From Candidatus Uhrbacteria bacterium (GTDB taxonomy: Bacteria > Patescibacteriota > Patescibacteriia > UBA9934 > GWF2-40-263): DNA of 36,323 bases. Positions 24,344-33,422 of the stretch are shown one piece after another. The notes beneath the pieces were generated by a model. It was not told where the DNA came from. It ran no database searches and saw nothing but the letters and a program-made list of their open reading frames with translations. The translations under genes and the position numbers were made by a program. Every line of letters starts with the position of its first letter. Positions within the stretch are counted from its first letter, which is position 1. The stretch spans positions 1 to 36,323 of the forward strand of contig JACQSK010000021.1 of assembly GCA_016205975.1 (NCBI GenBank). The letters are read 5' to 3'.

Positions 24344-25809
24344 GAGGAGAGATACTCTATGGCATGGGCAAGCCGCGCGAGCGTTTCCTCCCGGCCCAAG
24401 ATCCAGGCGATCTGAAACGGGCTGGCAGAGTTTTGGGAGCCGGAGAGCGCCACGCGCATGGGCCACAGGACGGGACCGTTCTCAAAACCCTTATCTTCAA
24501 TATACCGCTTCACCTCTGTTTCGATCAACGCAACGTCATCGAACACCTGAGGTGCCATGGCGCTCAAGAGCTCGTGCACGCCTTCCAGTTTTGCGCGCGC
24601 GTCTTCCTTGGTTGATTTTTTCCAGACGAGGAGAGCTGCGTCATAGGCCACCGACTCGACATACGGCCGCACGTGTTCAACGATTTCAGTGAGGGTCGTC
24701 ATCCGCTCTTGCTCTACGGCCAGAATCTTCTTGAGCCGCTCAGCGTCCAGTGCCTTCCCTGCCCCGCCCAGAAACGGCTCGGCGCGCTCCATGAGTGTCC
24801 CAAGGTCCATGGAACGGATGTACATGCCGTTCATCCAATCAAGTTTTTGGACATCGAACACGGCGCCGCTCTTGTTCACCTTCGAGAGATCGAACGCCTC
24901 GATGAGCTCACGGAGCGTGTAGATTTCTCTGTCCCCTGTCGGGTTGAAACCCAAGAGCGCCACGTAATTCAAGAGCGCCTCGGGCAGGTAGCCTTTCGTG
25001 AGATACTCCTCGACCGCGACGTCGCCTTGCCGTTTGGAGAGCTTGGACTTGTCTGGATTCAGGATGAGCGGCAGGTGCGCATAGACGGGGATCGCCCAGC
25101 CGAAGGCTCGGTAGAGATGGACGTGCTTTGGCACCGAGGAGATCCACTCCTCTCCGCGGATAATATGCGTGACGCCCATGAGGTGATCGTCGACGACCAC
25201 GGCCAAGTGGTACGTGGGAAAACCATCCGCCTTCAGCAGCACCTGGTCGTCGATCTGTTCATTTTGGATGGTGACCGAGCCGCGGATGATATCCTCAAAC
25301 GTGGTCTCGCCCTCGGGAATGTGCAGGCGTACGACTGGCTTTTCCCCCGCCTCCAGGCGTGCACGGACCTCCTCTGGTGTGAGGCGCAGGCAGGTGCGGT
25401 CGTACTTGGTGGGCAGCCGCGAGAGCTCAGCGGCCTTACGCGCGTCCTCAAGTCGCTCGCGCGAACAAAAACAGTAGTACGCATCGCCTTGCTCGATGAG
25501 GCGACGGGCATGTTCCGTATAGAGCTCTAAGCGCGCGGATTGCGTATAAGGGCCGTTCTCGCCTTTCTCCTCAAGACGACCATCAACGAGCACAGGGCCT
25601 TCGTCATAGTCCAGTCCCATGCGCGCGAGCGTTTTGATGAGGGACTCGATCGCGCCTTCTACGTAGCGCGTGCGGTCCGTGTCCTCGATACGTAAAAGAA
25701 AAACGCCCGCGTGATGCCTGGCGAACAGAAAACTGTACAGCGCCGTGCGCAGCGAGCCGATGTGCAAATAGCCGGTTGGCGATGGTGCAAAGCGAGTTTT
25801 GATATTCAT
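24340..25809 (-). CDS. gltX: Glutamyl-tRNA synthetase
   Basis: A 489-residue class I synthetase. RFAPSPTGYLHIGSLRTAL holds the HIGH-type motif and KSKLSKRQGD the KMSKS motif; RIEDTDRTR is the usual amino-acid-site segment. Length is normal. In bacteria without GlnRS it may also charge tRNA-Gln for amidation, but that cannot be judged here. It overlaps the upstream glycosyltransferase and the downstream M23 gene by four bases each, so translation is coupled. Confidence 0.96.
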   Translation of the reverse strand: MNIKTRFAPSPTGYLHIGSLRTALYSFLFARHHAGVFLLRIEDTDRTRYVEGAIESLIKTLARMGLDYDEGPVLVDGRLEEKGENGPYTQSARLELYTEHARRLIEQGDAYYCFCSRERLEDARKAAELSRLPTKYDRTCLRLTPEEVRARLEAGEKPVVRLHIPEGETTFEDIIRGSVTIQNEQIDDQVLLKADGFPTYHLAVVVDDHLMGVTHIIRGEEWISSVPKHVHLYRAFGWAIPVYAHLPLILNPDKSKLSKRQGDVAVEEYLTKGYLPEALLNYVALLGFNPTGDREIYTLRELIEAFDLSKVNKSGAVFDVQKLDWMNGMYIRSMDLGTLMERAEPFLGGAGKALDAERLKKILAVEQERMTTLTEIVEHVRPYVESVAYDAALLVWKKSTKEDARAKLEGVHELLSAMAPQVFDDVALIETEVKRYIEDKGFENGPVLWPMRVALSGSQNSASPFQIAWILGREETLARLAHAIEYLSS

Positions 25810-26621
25810 AGGCCTCTGAGTTGACGGGAGACTTCTCTAAAAACGCGGCGCACGGCGCGCAAGAATCTATGCGTGCACAGTGTACTCAATGCGACCGTGA
25901 ATGGAAAGACGACGGCCGCGTCCAGGATGCGGCGCGCGCGTTTGGGTTCCACCAGGAGCCTCCATGCCCATTCAAGACCAACCGTCTGCATCCAAACGGG
26001 CGCGCGTCTTTTTTGTCCTGAGAGCATATCCAGGGCGCCGCCCACGGCGATCCAGATTCGAACCTCAGGCGCTTGTTCGTGTGCTTGATACAGGAATGCC
26101 TCCTGCTTGGGCGCGCCCAAGGCCACGGCCACCGCGTCGGGAGCCGCGCGTTGGATTTCGCGGATGACGGACGGTTCGATTACGACGCGCGTCCCGTCAT
26201 ACGAGATCTCTCCAGGATCGATGGCAACGGCATTGAGCGCGGGTATCTTCCCCATGAGAGCCGCCGCCGCGCGTGCAGCCACGCCAGGCTCGCCGCCCAA
26301 GAGCAAGAGGCGCTTGCCTCCGCCCGCGCACAGGAGTGCGAGCCGTTCAAGCGCGGCAACGCCAGGATGGCGATGCCCGAGCGACTCGTCCGTGAGCGCC
26401 GCGACCGCGTAGCGCAGGCTGACCGAATCAGGGAGTGAGAGATCGCTCGCGTTCAGGTGATCCAGAAAGGCTTTATTTTTTTTTGCCATGAGGATCAACT
26501 CCGCGTTCGGGGTCACAATCACCTTCCCGGTGTGCGCCTCGAGCCAAAACTGGAGCAAGCCGTCAAGCTCCTCATCGGAAAGGTCGTCAATTCTTACCTT
26601 CAGGACGTGGTGTTGATTCAC
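25806..26621 (-). CDS. wecG: WecG/TagA/CpsF-family glycosyltransferase
   Basis: A 271-residue protein. VTPNAELILMAKKN, SLPDSVSL, DPGEISYDG, VALGAPKQEAFL and VGGALDMLSGQKRRAPVWMQTVGLEWAWRLLVEPKR are the family's landmarks. Members add ManNAc or related sugars to lipid-linked intermediates of teichoic acid, enterobacterial antigen or capsule. The usual PDG is PDS here. I chose the GTG at 26621: the upstream TTG (26639) overlaps the -10 element of its own promoter. A basic amphipathic C-terminus (RFLRAVRRVFREV) may bind membrane. Confidence 0.88.
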   Translation of the reverse strand: MNQHHVLKVRIDDLSDEELDGLLQFWLEAHTGKVIVTPNAELILMAKKNKAFLDHLNASDLSLPDSVSLRYAVAALTDESLGHRHPGVAALERLALLCAGGGKRLLLLGGEPGVAARAAAALMGKIPALNAVAIDPGEISYDGTRVVIEPSVIREIQRAAPDAVAVALGAPKQEAFLYQAHEQAPEVRIWIAVGGALDMLSGQKRRAPVWMQTVGLEWAWRLLVEPKRARRILDAAVVFPFTVALSTLCTHRFLRAVRRVFREVSRQLRGL

Positions 26622-26629
26622 ACGCCGGT

Positions 26630-26635
26630 ATAATA
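26630..26635 (-). promoter_or_regulatory. Putative -10 of the minus-strand operon
   Basis: Read on the minus strand, TATTAT lies eight bases before the GTG start at 26621, so the message would be leaderless. No strong -35 is visible at 17 bases. The divergent clpB promoter begins 25 bases away. Confidence 0.5.
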
Positions 26636-26659
26636 GCAAAAATTAGCTTTATTCACAGG

Positions 26660-26688
26660 TTGACAAACCCCTCTTAGCACTCTATCCT
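26660..26688 (+). promoter_or_regulatory. clpB promoter
   Basis: Perfect TTGACA (26660-26665), 17-base spacer, TATCCT (26683-26688). The expected start near 26695 gives a leader of about 15 bases. The CIRCE operator covers the spacer, the -10 and the start site. Confidence 0.82.
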
Positions 26689-26700
26689 TCTGAGTGCTAA
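26674..26700. promoter_or_regulatory. CIRCE operator (HrcA site)
   Basis: TTAGCACTC (26674-26682), a nine-base spacer and GAGTGCTAA (26692-26700) match the canonical CIRCE element exactly. The HrcA repressor binds it in many bacteria and releases it under heat shock. Here it should block RNA polymerase directly because it overlaps the promoter. Confidence 0.97.
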
Positions 26701-26709
26701 TCCTTTTTT

Positions 26710-29370
26710 ATGATGCAAAATAACTTCACACGGAAATCTCAAGAAGCGCTCCAGATGGCGCACCACGTCGCGGTCGAGCACGGTCAGCAGGCGCTTGAAC
26801 CCATCCACCTCCTCTCTGCCCTTTTGGAACAAGACGATGGTGTCGTGGGCGCGGTCATCGACAAAGTCACGCCCGCGCGCGGACGCCTGCGCGGCGAGGT
26901 CGAAAAGATTCTCGGTTCCCTCCCCCGCACGTCAGGCCCTGTCCCCGCTGGCGGCATGGCGCAGATGTATATGAGCCAGCAAATGGCTGACGTGCTGAGT
27001 GCCGCGCACAAGAAAGCAAAATCGTTTTCCGATGAGTTCATTTCAACCGAGCATCTCCTGCTGGGGCTTCTTGGCAACAAGGCGATCGCGCGGCTTCTGT
27101 CGGGCTATGAGATCGTCGAAGAAAAGATCATGGTCGCGCTCAAGGAGATTCGCGGTACGCAGCGCGTGGACTCACCGGACCCGGAGGGCCGCTACCAGGC
27201 GCTGCAAAAATATGGCCAGGACTTGACCGAGCAAGCCCGCAACGGAAAGCTCGATCCGATTATCGGCCGGGACGCCGAGATTCGTCGCGTCATGCAGGTC
27301 CTCTCGCGCCGTACCAAAAATAACCCCGTTTTGATCGGCGAGGCCGGCGTGGGAAAGACGGCCATTATCGAAGGCCTGGCTCAGCGTATTGCCTCTGGCG
27401 ATGTCCCCGAATCGCTCAAAGAAAAGGCGGTCGTCGCCCTGGATCTCGGGTCCATGGTCGCCGGCACGAAGTATCGCGGAGAGTTTGAGGACCGCCTCAA
27501 GGCCGTCATCAAGGAAATCGAAGCCTCGCAGGGCAAGATTATTTTGTTTATCGACGAGCTGCACACACTCGTGGGGACGGGCACGACCGAAGGCGGATCG
27601 CTGGACGCCTCCAACATGCTCAAGCCCGCGCTCGCCCGAGGCGACCTTCGTGCCGTGGGGGCGACGACGCTCAAGGAGTATCAAAAGTACATCGAAAAAG
27701 ATCCTGCGCTTGAGCGCCGCTTCCAGCCGGTGATGGTTGAGGAGCCAACCGTCCAAGACACGATTGCGATCCTGCGCGGCATCAAAGAAAAATATGAGGT
27801 GCACCACGGTGTGCGTATTTCTGATCCGTCGATCGTCGCGGCAGCAGAACTCTCGTACCGCTATATCACCGACCGTCACCTTCCCGACAAGGCCGTTGAC
27901 CTCATTGACGAGGCAGGTTCGATGTTGCGCATGCAAATTGACTCCATGCCCGAGGAGCTTGACCACCTCAAGCGCGATCTCATGCGTTTGGAGATCGAAC
28001 AAAAGGCGCTTGCCAAGGAAGACGACAAGGAATCAAAAGCTCGACTTTCAGAGATCGAGAAGCAAGTCGCGGACCTGCGAGAGCAAACAGAAGGCCTTGA
28101 GGGTCGCTGGCAAAACGAGAAAACACGCATCACGACGATTCAAAACATCAAGTCCGAGATTGACCAGCTGCGCGCTTCCGCTGAAATAGAGGAACGCCGA
28201 GGAGACCTTGAGAAAGTCGCGGAGATTCGCTACGCACGGATTCCCGAGCGCGAGGGCGCTCTCCATCAGGCGGAGAAAGAACTGACCGCTCTTCAAAAAG
28301 AGCGCGGACTCCTTAAGGAGGTCGTGGGCGAGGAAGACGTGGCGCTTGTCGTGTCGCGTTGGACGCATATCCCCGTTTCAAAAATGCTCGAGTCGGAAAT
28401 GACCAAGCTCGCACGCATGGAGGAGGAACTCGCCAAGCGCGTCGTGGGTCAAGAGGAAGCCATCACGGCCGTCTCAAACGCTCTGCGCCGCTCACGCGCC
28501 GGCATCGGCGAGGAGAAGCGCCCGATTGGGTCGTTTATCTTCCTAGGTCCAACCGGAGTAGGAAAAACCGAACTGGCCAAGGCACTCGCGGCGTTTATGT
28601 TCAACGAAGAGACTGCACTTGTGCGCCTGGACATGAGCGAGTACATGGAGAAGCACTCCACTTCCAAGATCATCGGCTCCCCTCCTGGCTATGTTGGCTA
28701 CGAAGAAGGAGGTCAGCTCACGGAGATCGTGCGCCGCAAACCCTACTGTGTCCTCTTGCTCGACGAGATCGAGAAAGCTCATCCGGATACGTTCAACCTG
28801 CTCCTTCAGATTCTAGACGACGGCCACCTCACCGACGCAAAGGGTCGCAAAGTAAACTTCAAGAACACGATCATCATCATGACCAGCAACATTGGTTCGG
28901 AATACATTTTGAACGCTGGGCAAACAAAAGCCGCGATGGGATTTGAGGATGGCGACGGGGCGATGTCTCAAGAAGACGAAACCCGCGACCGCGTGATGGC
29001 CATGCTCAAAGATCACTTCCGTCCGGAGTTTCTCAATCGCATCGACGATACGATAGTCTTCCATTCACTCAAAGAGGATCAAATTGAAAAGATTGTCGAG
29101 CTCCAGCTCGCCATCATAAGCGCACGTCTCAAAGAACAGCGCGGCATCACGATCACGATTTCCGATGCGGCCAAGAAGCTCTTGGCCGCGCGCGGCTTCG
29201 ACCCCACGTATGGTGCCCGCCCGCTTAAGCGTGTCATTCAGTCGCTGATCCTCGATCCGTTGGCGATGAAGATCGTCTCAAACGAGATCAGCCAGGACTG
29301 TGAGGTCGCCGTCGGCGCCAAGGGCGAGGAGATCACACTGAAGGCGACGAAGAGGAAGAATTTGGTATAA
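26710..29370 (+). CDS. clpB: Disaggregase ClpB
   Basis: An 886-residue Hsp100 protein. The Clp N-domain (residues 1-150) precedes AAA1 with Walker A GEAGVGKT at 210-217, a long coiled-coil middle domain of about 120 residues (from about 415 to 540), and AAA2 with GPTGVGKT at 613-620 and the YEEGGQLTE pore segment. The long middle domain marks ClpB and not ClpC or ClpA. It works with DnaK to rescue aggregated proteins. CIRCE control in front of it indicates that heat shock regulation of clpB is through HrcA. Either of two adjacent ATGs (26710, 26713) may be used. Confidence 0.96.
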   Translation: MMQNNFTRKSQEALQMAHHVAVEHGQQALEPIHLLSALLEQDDGVVGAVIDKVTPARGRLRGEVEKILGSLPRTSGPVPAGGMAQMYMSQQMADVLSAAHKKAKSFSDEFISTEHLLLGLLGNKAIARLLSGYEIVEEKIMVALKEIRGTQRVDSPDPEGRYQALQKYGQDLTEQARNGKLDPIIGRDAEIRRVMQVLSRRTKNNPVLIGEAGVGKTAIIEGLAQRIASGDVPESLKEKAVVALDLGSMVAGTKYRGEFEDRLKAVIKEIEASQGKIILFIDELHTLVGTGTTEGGSLDASNMLKPALARGDLRAVGATTLKEYQKYIEKDPALERRFQPVMVEEPTVQDTIAILRGIKEKYEVHHGVRISDPSIVAAAELSYRYITDRHLPDKAVDLIDEAGSMLRMQIDSMPEELDHLKRDLMRLEIEQKALAKEDDKESKARLSEIEKQVADLREQTEGLEGRWQNEKTRITTIQNIKSEIDQLRASAEIEERRGDLEKVAEIRYARIPEREGALHQAEKELTALQKERGLLKEVVGEEDVALVVSRWTHIPVSKMLESEMTKLARMEEELAKRVVGQEEAITAVSNALRRSRAGIGEEKRPIGSFIFLGPTGVGKTELAKALAAFMFNEETALVRLDMSEYMEKHSTSKIIGSPPGYVGYEEGGQLTEIVRRKPYCVLLLDEIEKAHPDTFNLLLQILDDGHLTDAKGRKVNFKNTIIIMTSNIGSEYILNAGQTKAAMGFEDGDGAMSQEDETRDRVMAMLKDHFRPEFLNRIDDTIVFHSLKEDQIEKIVELQLAIISARLKEQRGITITISDAAKKLLAARGFDPTYGARPLKRVIQSLILDPLAMKIVSNEISQDCEVAVGAKGEEITLKATKRKNLV

Positions 29371-29371
29371 T
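29363..29371 (+). promoter_or_regulatory. Extended -10 promoter embedded in the end of clpB
   Basis: TGGTATAAT (TGn plus perfect TATAAT at 29366-29371) contains the clpB stop codon. Transcription should start near 29378, four bases before the next ATG at 29382. There is no good -35. Confidence 0.65.
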
Positions 29372-29381
29372 AGTACTACCT

Positions 29382-30785
29382 ATGAGATGGCTGAGTTTTT
29401 TTGTATTGAGTGCGGTTATCTTCACGCTCCCCTCCCGCCTGCTGGCCGAGGAAGACGTTTTGTTCAATCCGGATTTTTTGCTTTCCGATGCGGATCTTTT
29501 TGATGCGGACAGTATGACCCTCACGGACGTCTCGCGCTTCTTGACGCGCGGGGGTTTGTCCGCGTATTCGGACACGGACATCGACGGTGCGCGGAGGACG
29601 GCGGCGCAGATCGTGTGGAACGCCTCGCAGGAGTTTTCGCTCAGCCCGAAGTTTCTCTTGACGCTCCTGCAGCGCGAGCAGAGCTTGGTCGAAGATCCGA
29701 CGCCATCGGAGGACCAACTGGCCTGGGCCATGGGCTATGCCGTGTGCGACGATTGCTCAAAGTCGGATCCCCGCATCCAAAAGTTTAAGGGCTTCGCTGC
29801 GCAAGTCCACTACGCGGCCGAGCGCATCCGCGAGTCCTACCTCGCCGATCTGGAACGGCGCGGCTACACCGAGACGGGCGTGGGCCCAGGCATCGAGATC
29901 ACGATCGACAATACGACGGTCACGCCGGTGAACTTCGCGACCGCTTCGCTGTACACCTACACCCCGCACCTGCACGGCAACAAAAACTTTGTCACGATCT
30001 GGGAGCACTGGTTCGGCCAGGAGTATCTCACCGGTTCGCTCTTGCAAGACAAGGACACGGGCGGCATCTGGCTCATCCAGTACGGCGCGCGCCGGCCGAT
30101 CACTTCGCGCGCCGCGTTCTTTTCGCGCTTCAACGCGAGCGCGCTGGTGGCCGTGAGCGGGACGACACTTGAATCGTATCCCGTAGGCGCGCCGATCAGC
30201 TTCCCGAATTATTCCCTCTTGCGCTCGCCCGGCGGAACGGTCTACTTGCTCGTGGACGACACGCGCCGCGGGTTCACGTCCCAGGAAGCCTTCCGTTCGA
30301 TTGGATTCAGTCCGGATGAAATTACGGATGTGAGCTGGGACGACCTGAATGTGTACATAGAGGGCGAACCCATTACGACCGAGACGCTCTATCCGCAGGG
30401 CGCGCTCCTGCAGAACAACGTGACCGGCGGCGTGTTCTATGTTGAGAACGGCGAGAAGCATCCCATCGTCTCTAGGGAGATCCTCGCGAGCCGTTTCTCC
30501 TCCCAGACGATCGTCCCCGTCGAGCCCGAGAACCTCGACAGCTACCCGCGCGGCGACGAGATCGGTTTCGCTGACGGCACGCTCATCGGTGTTGCCGGCT
30601 CCCCGGACATCTTCGTCGTCTCCGAAGGCGACCGCCGACCCATCGTGGACGAGGTGACGTTCTTCACCTACGGCTGGAGTTTTGATCAGGTCGTGTGGAC
30701 CAACGAACGCTCGGTGCTCCTGCATCCCTTAGGCGCCGCCCTCTCGACGGACCTGGATGAAGGAATCCTGATCGCCTCAAATTAG
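29382..30785 (+). CDS. Secreted muramidase-like protein with C-terminal repeats
   Basis: A 467-residue exported protein (signal peptide about 1-22). Residues 65-212 resemble a lysozyme/glucosaminidase-like domain: LSPKFLLTLLQREQSLVED with a candidate catalytic Glu99, AWAMGYAVCDDC, GFAAQVHYAAERIRESY, and TPHLHGNKNFVTIWEHWFG, a pattern I recall from secreted actinobacterial and Patescibacteria proteins. From about 217 four degenerate repeats of some 60 residues follow, each with a hydrophobic start, a GxRRPIxs-type turn and a YPxG-type end. Such repeats probably bind wall or surface polymer. Activity is inferred. It has its own promoter, and the MEMO-like gene follows after two bases. Confidence 0.6.
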   Translation: MRWLSFFVLSAVIFTLPSRLLAEEDVLFNPDFLLSDADLFDADSMTLTDVSRFLTRGGLSAYSDTDIDGARRTAAQIVWNASQEFSLSPKFLLTLLQREQSLVEDPTPSEDQLAWAMGYAVCDDCSKSDPRIQKFKGFAAQVHYAAERIRESYLADLERRGYTETGVGPGIEITIDNTTVTPVNFATASLYTYTPHLHGNKNFVTIWEHWFGQEYLTGSLLQDKDTGGIWLIQYGARRPITSRAAFFSRFNASALVAVSGTTLESYPVGAPISFPNYSLLRSPGGTVYLLVDDTRRGFTSQEAFRSIGFSPDEITDVSWDDLNVYIEGEPITTETLYPQGALLQNNVTGGVFYVENGEKHPIVSREILASRFSSQTIVPVEPENLDSYPRGDEIGFADGTLIGVAGSPDIFVVSEGDRRPIVDEVTFFTYGWSFDQVVWTNERSVLLHPLGAALSTDLDEGILIASN

Positions 30786-30787
30786 CT

Positions 30788-31585
30788 ATGCTCGTCTTTG
30801 CCGCGATCACACCCCACACGCCGCTCCTCATTCCCACGATCGGAAAGGAGAACCTGAAGGCCATGACGAGCAGCGTACAAGCGCTTGAGCGTCTGGCTGA
30901 GGATTTTTATCTTGCGCGGCCGGACACCGTGATCGTTCTCTCGAGCCACGCGACGGTGTACAGGCATGCTTTTGCGATCAACTTGCACGACGAGTATCTG
31001 ATTGACTTTAAGGACTTCGGCGACCTGCGTACGTTCAAAACCGTGAAGCCTGACCTGTTGACGATCACGCAAATCCAGCGCGCCTTGCGTGATGCCCGCG
31101 TGCCCTTCACGCTGGACTCCGACGCATCGCTGGATTACGGCACGGGCGTCCCGCTTACCTTCCTGCTCGCGCACTCGTCGGATGTTCAGCTCGTTCCGCT
31201 GTCGCACTCCGGCTGCGCGCCACGCGAGCATGTGCGCATGGGACACACGCTCAAGGACGTCATCGACGCAAGCCCCAAGCGCATCGCCGTCATCGCTTCA
31301 GGCGACCTGTCCCACGCGCTCACCTCTGCTTCGCCTCTGGGTTTCCGTCCAGAGGGCCAGGCGTACGACGAACGCGTGCTTGAGGCGGTGAAGAACCAGT
31401 CGCTCTCCACGCTTTTGCATACGCCGGAGCGTGTGCTCACGAGCGCGGGCCAGTGCCTGCAGGAACAGCTTCTGATCCTCATGGGCGTCTTGGAAAAAAG
31501 AAACACGCGACCGGAAGTGCTGAGCTATGAGTCTCCGTTTGGCGTGGGATATCTGGTCGCGGAGTTTCATCTGACGGACCTATGA
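30788..31585 (+). CDS. MEMO/LigB-family protein (AmmeMemoRadiSam system B-like)
   Basis: A 265-residue protein of the class III extradiol dioxygenase (LigB) superfamily. ITPHTPLLIPTIG holds the first metal-type histidine, SSHATVY the second, and LDYGTGVPL and IASGDLSHAL the later conserved segments. MEMO-like members in bacteria and archaea often stand near AMMECR1 and radical SAM genes, but neither is visible here. The substrate is unknown. It is two bases after the secreted lytic protein and overlaps the PriA-like gene by four bases, which suggests shared expression rather than shared function. Confidence 0.82.
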   Translation: MLVFAAITPHTPLLIPTIGKENLKAMTSSVQALERLAEDFYLARPDTVIVLSSHATVYRHAFAINLHDEYLIDFKDFGDLRTFKTVKPDLLTITQIQRALRDARVPFTLDSDASLDYGTGVPLTFLLAHSSDVQLVPLSHSGCAPREHVRMGHTLKDVIDASPKRIAVIASGDLSHALTSASPLGFRPEGQAYDERVLEAVKNQSLSTLLHTPERVLTSAGQCLQEQLLILMGVLEKRNTRPEVLSYESPFGVGYLVAEFHLTDL

Positions 31586-33408
31586 TCGCCGAGGTGTATC
31601 CGTTCAAGCGCACGAGCCGCGCCTTGTCCGCGTTTGATTATCTTGTGCCCGAGATGCTCTCGGTGCGCCGCGGAATGTTCGTCGAGATCCCGTATCGCCA
31701 ATCTCGGCTCGTGGGCGTGGTCAAACGCGTCAAGGACCATCCCGTGCGCGGCATCGCGTTGAAGTCGATCAGCCGCGTCCGGGAGGACACGGCCTTGAGG
31801 GAGGACGAGCTCTCTTTTTTTGAATCGCTCAGCCGCGAGCTGTTCCAGTCCACCGCGACCGTGCTGCACCACGCCTTCCCGCAGATTCCAAAAACAAAAG
31901 AGACGAAAACCGCGTCCGCATCTGTGCCCGCTCTGCCGCTCACGCTTCCCAAAAGCGATGCACAGACGGCTGAGCGGCTGGTGAGACTCATGCGTGAACG
32001 ATCCAAGGCGTTCATTCAGACGCCTGACATCCGACGCGCCGCCGCGCTCATTCTGGGATACGCACACAGCACCGAGAACCAAAAACTCCTCATCCTCGCG
32101 CCCACGCTGCGCGATGTGGAACTGATGCGCTCGCGGCTCGCGGGGATCAACCCGTGGATCATCACAGGCGAGGAATCAGCACTCGAACGGTTCCGTCGCT
32201 GGAAGGCTTTCCGCGAGGCGCCCGAGGGCGTGCTCATGGGAACACGCACCGCGGGCCTCATGATCGACGCCTCGGTCACGACGATTTTTTTGGTGCGCGC
32301 GGGTGAGAGTGGCCACAAACAGGAAGACCGCAATCCACGCTATGACATGCGTGAACTGGTCTGGAACCTGCACGAGTCGTTTTCTGCAAACCTGTTTTGT
32401 CTGGATGTCGTCCCTCGCGCGCAAACGCTCGTACGCTTTGCCGCCTCCGAAATCCTGTCTTGGCCCGCCGCCCTGGATGAGCGTGTCATCGACATTCACA
32501 AAGACGCCGACCGCCGCGCGCGCACCATTTCCTGGGAGGCGGAACAAGCCCTCCTGAGCGCGCTGCCTCGCGGGCCTGTGCTGTGCGTACACAACCAAAA
32601 GGGCTCGGCGCGCCTCATCGTGTGTCGCGCGTGCGGGGTTCGGCCGACGTGCCCCCACTGCCAAACTTCCTTGTCCGCGTTTACCCACACGCTCGCGTGC
32701 GCTCGATGCCATCACAAGGAACCCCTGCGGCTCTCCTGCGCGCAATGTCGAAGCACGAACCTCGCGCGCATCGGCCCCGGCAATCAGGAAGTCGCGCGCG
32801 AACTCAAACAGCTCTTCCCACTCGCGACCGTCGCGATCGTAGATAAAGACCACCCAGGGCAAGGCCACGCGGATATCCTGGTCGCCACGTCGTTTTATCT
32901 GGAAGCCTGTTACGATCCCTTCCGTCCGGAACGGTTCGCCGCGGTCCTGCTCGTGGACGTAGACGCGCCGCTCTACAACGCACAGCCGTCCGCGATCGAG
33001 TCCCTGACGCGCAACCTGTGGCAGTGGCGCGCGCTGGCCTACACCTCGCGCGCGCCGTTTCTCGTCCAGACGACAAATCCCGCGCTGGTTCAAACGGCAC
33101 TTGAGGATCCCGACGCGCTCTTGCGCGAGGACGTGCGATCGCGCGAAAGCTATCACCTGCCGCCCTTCACCCGCTGGTACCGCGTGACACTGAAGGAAGA
33201 AGAACCTCGCAAGGCGCAGATCGCGCTCTCAGAACTCAAGGATCGCCTCGCCCTGTTACCGGGCGTCATCTTCGGCGCAACAACATCTCGTCCAGGTGCG
33301 GACGCGATCCTGGAGCTCGGCATTCCCGCCCAGGGCGTAAGCGCGCTCCAGCCAGTCTTCTCATCCCTCCCCGATCGCTATATTATTGACACAGACCTTT
33401 TTTCCTGA
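31582..33408 (+). CDS. priA: PriA-like primosome protein lacking ATPase motifs
   Basis: The 608-residue protein has the PriA architecture: an N-terminal 3'-DNA-binding domain (FDYLVPEMLSVRRGMFVEIPYRQS, then VVKRV), a helicase-like core, a double zinc domain and the PriA C-terminus. All eight zinc cysteines are present in C-x2-C pairs (C348, C351, C357, C360, C373, C376, C386, C389). However, the Walker A loop is missing: FIQTPDIRRAAAL stands where GxTGSGKTE belongs. The DEEH box is replaced by VRAGESGHKQED, though the following NPRYDMRE is retained. Typical PriA has about 730 residues. It probably binds forks and other primosome proteins without unwinding DNA. Confidence 0.85.
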   Translation: MIAEVYPFKRTSRALSAFDYLVPEMLSVRRGMFVEIPYRQSRLVGVVKRVKDHPVRGIALKSISRVREDTALREDELSFFESLSRELFQSTATVLHHAFPQIPKTKETKTASASVPALPLTLPKSDAQTAERLVRLMRERSKAFIQTPDIRRAAALILGYAHSTENQKLLILAPTLRDVELMRSRLAGINPWIITGEESALERFRRWKAFREAPEGVLMGTRTAGLMIDASVTTIFLVRAGESGHKQEDRNPRYDMRELVWNLHESFSANLFCLDVVPRAQTLVRFAASEILSWPAALDERVIDIHKDADRRARTISWEAEQALLSALPRGPVLCVHNQKGSARLIVCRACGVRPTCPHCQTSLSAFTHTLACARCHHKEPLRLSCAQCRSTNLARIGPGNQEVARELKQLFPLATVAIVDKDHPGQGHADILVATSFYLEACYDPFRPERFAAVLLVDVDAPLYNAQPSAIESLTRNLWQWRALAYTSRAPFLVQTTNPALVQTALEDPDALLREDVRSRESYHLPPFTRWYRVTLKEEEPRKAQIALSELKDRLALLPGVIFGATTSRPGADAILELGIPAQGVSALQPVFSSLPDRYIIDTDLFS

Positions 33409-33414
33409 TAGCTT
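33386..33414 (+). promoter_or_regulatory. Possible def-fmt promoter
   Basis: Perfect TTGACA (33386-33391) and TAGCTT (33409-33414), 17 bases apart, with the TAnnnT form seen elsewhere but only three consensus positions in the -10. The ATG of def follows eight bases after the -10, so the message would be leaderless. Confidence 0.4.
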
Positions 33415-33422
33415 GTGCGCCT

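Noticed and set aside
26622-26639. TTG start at 26639 for the glycosyltransferase
   Set aside because: It would lie upstream of and across the -10 element; the GTG at 26621 fits better.
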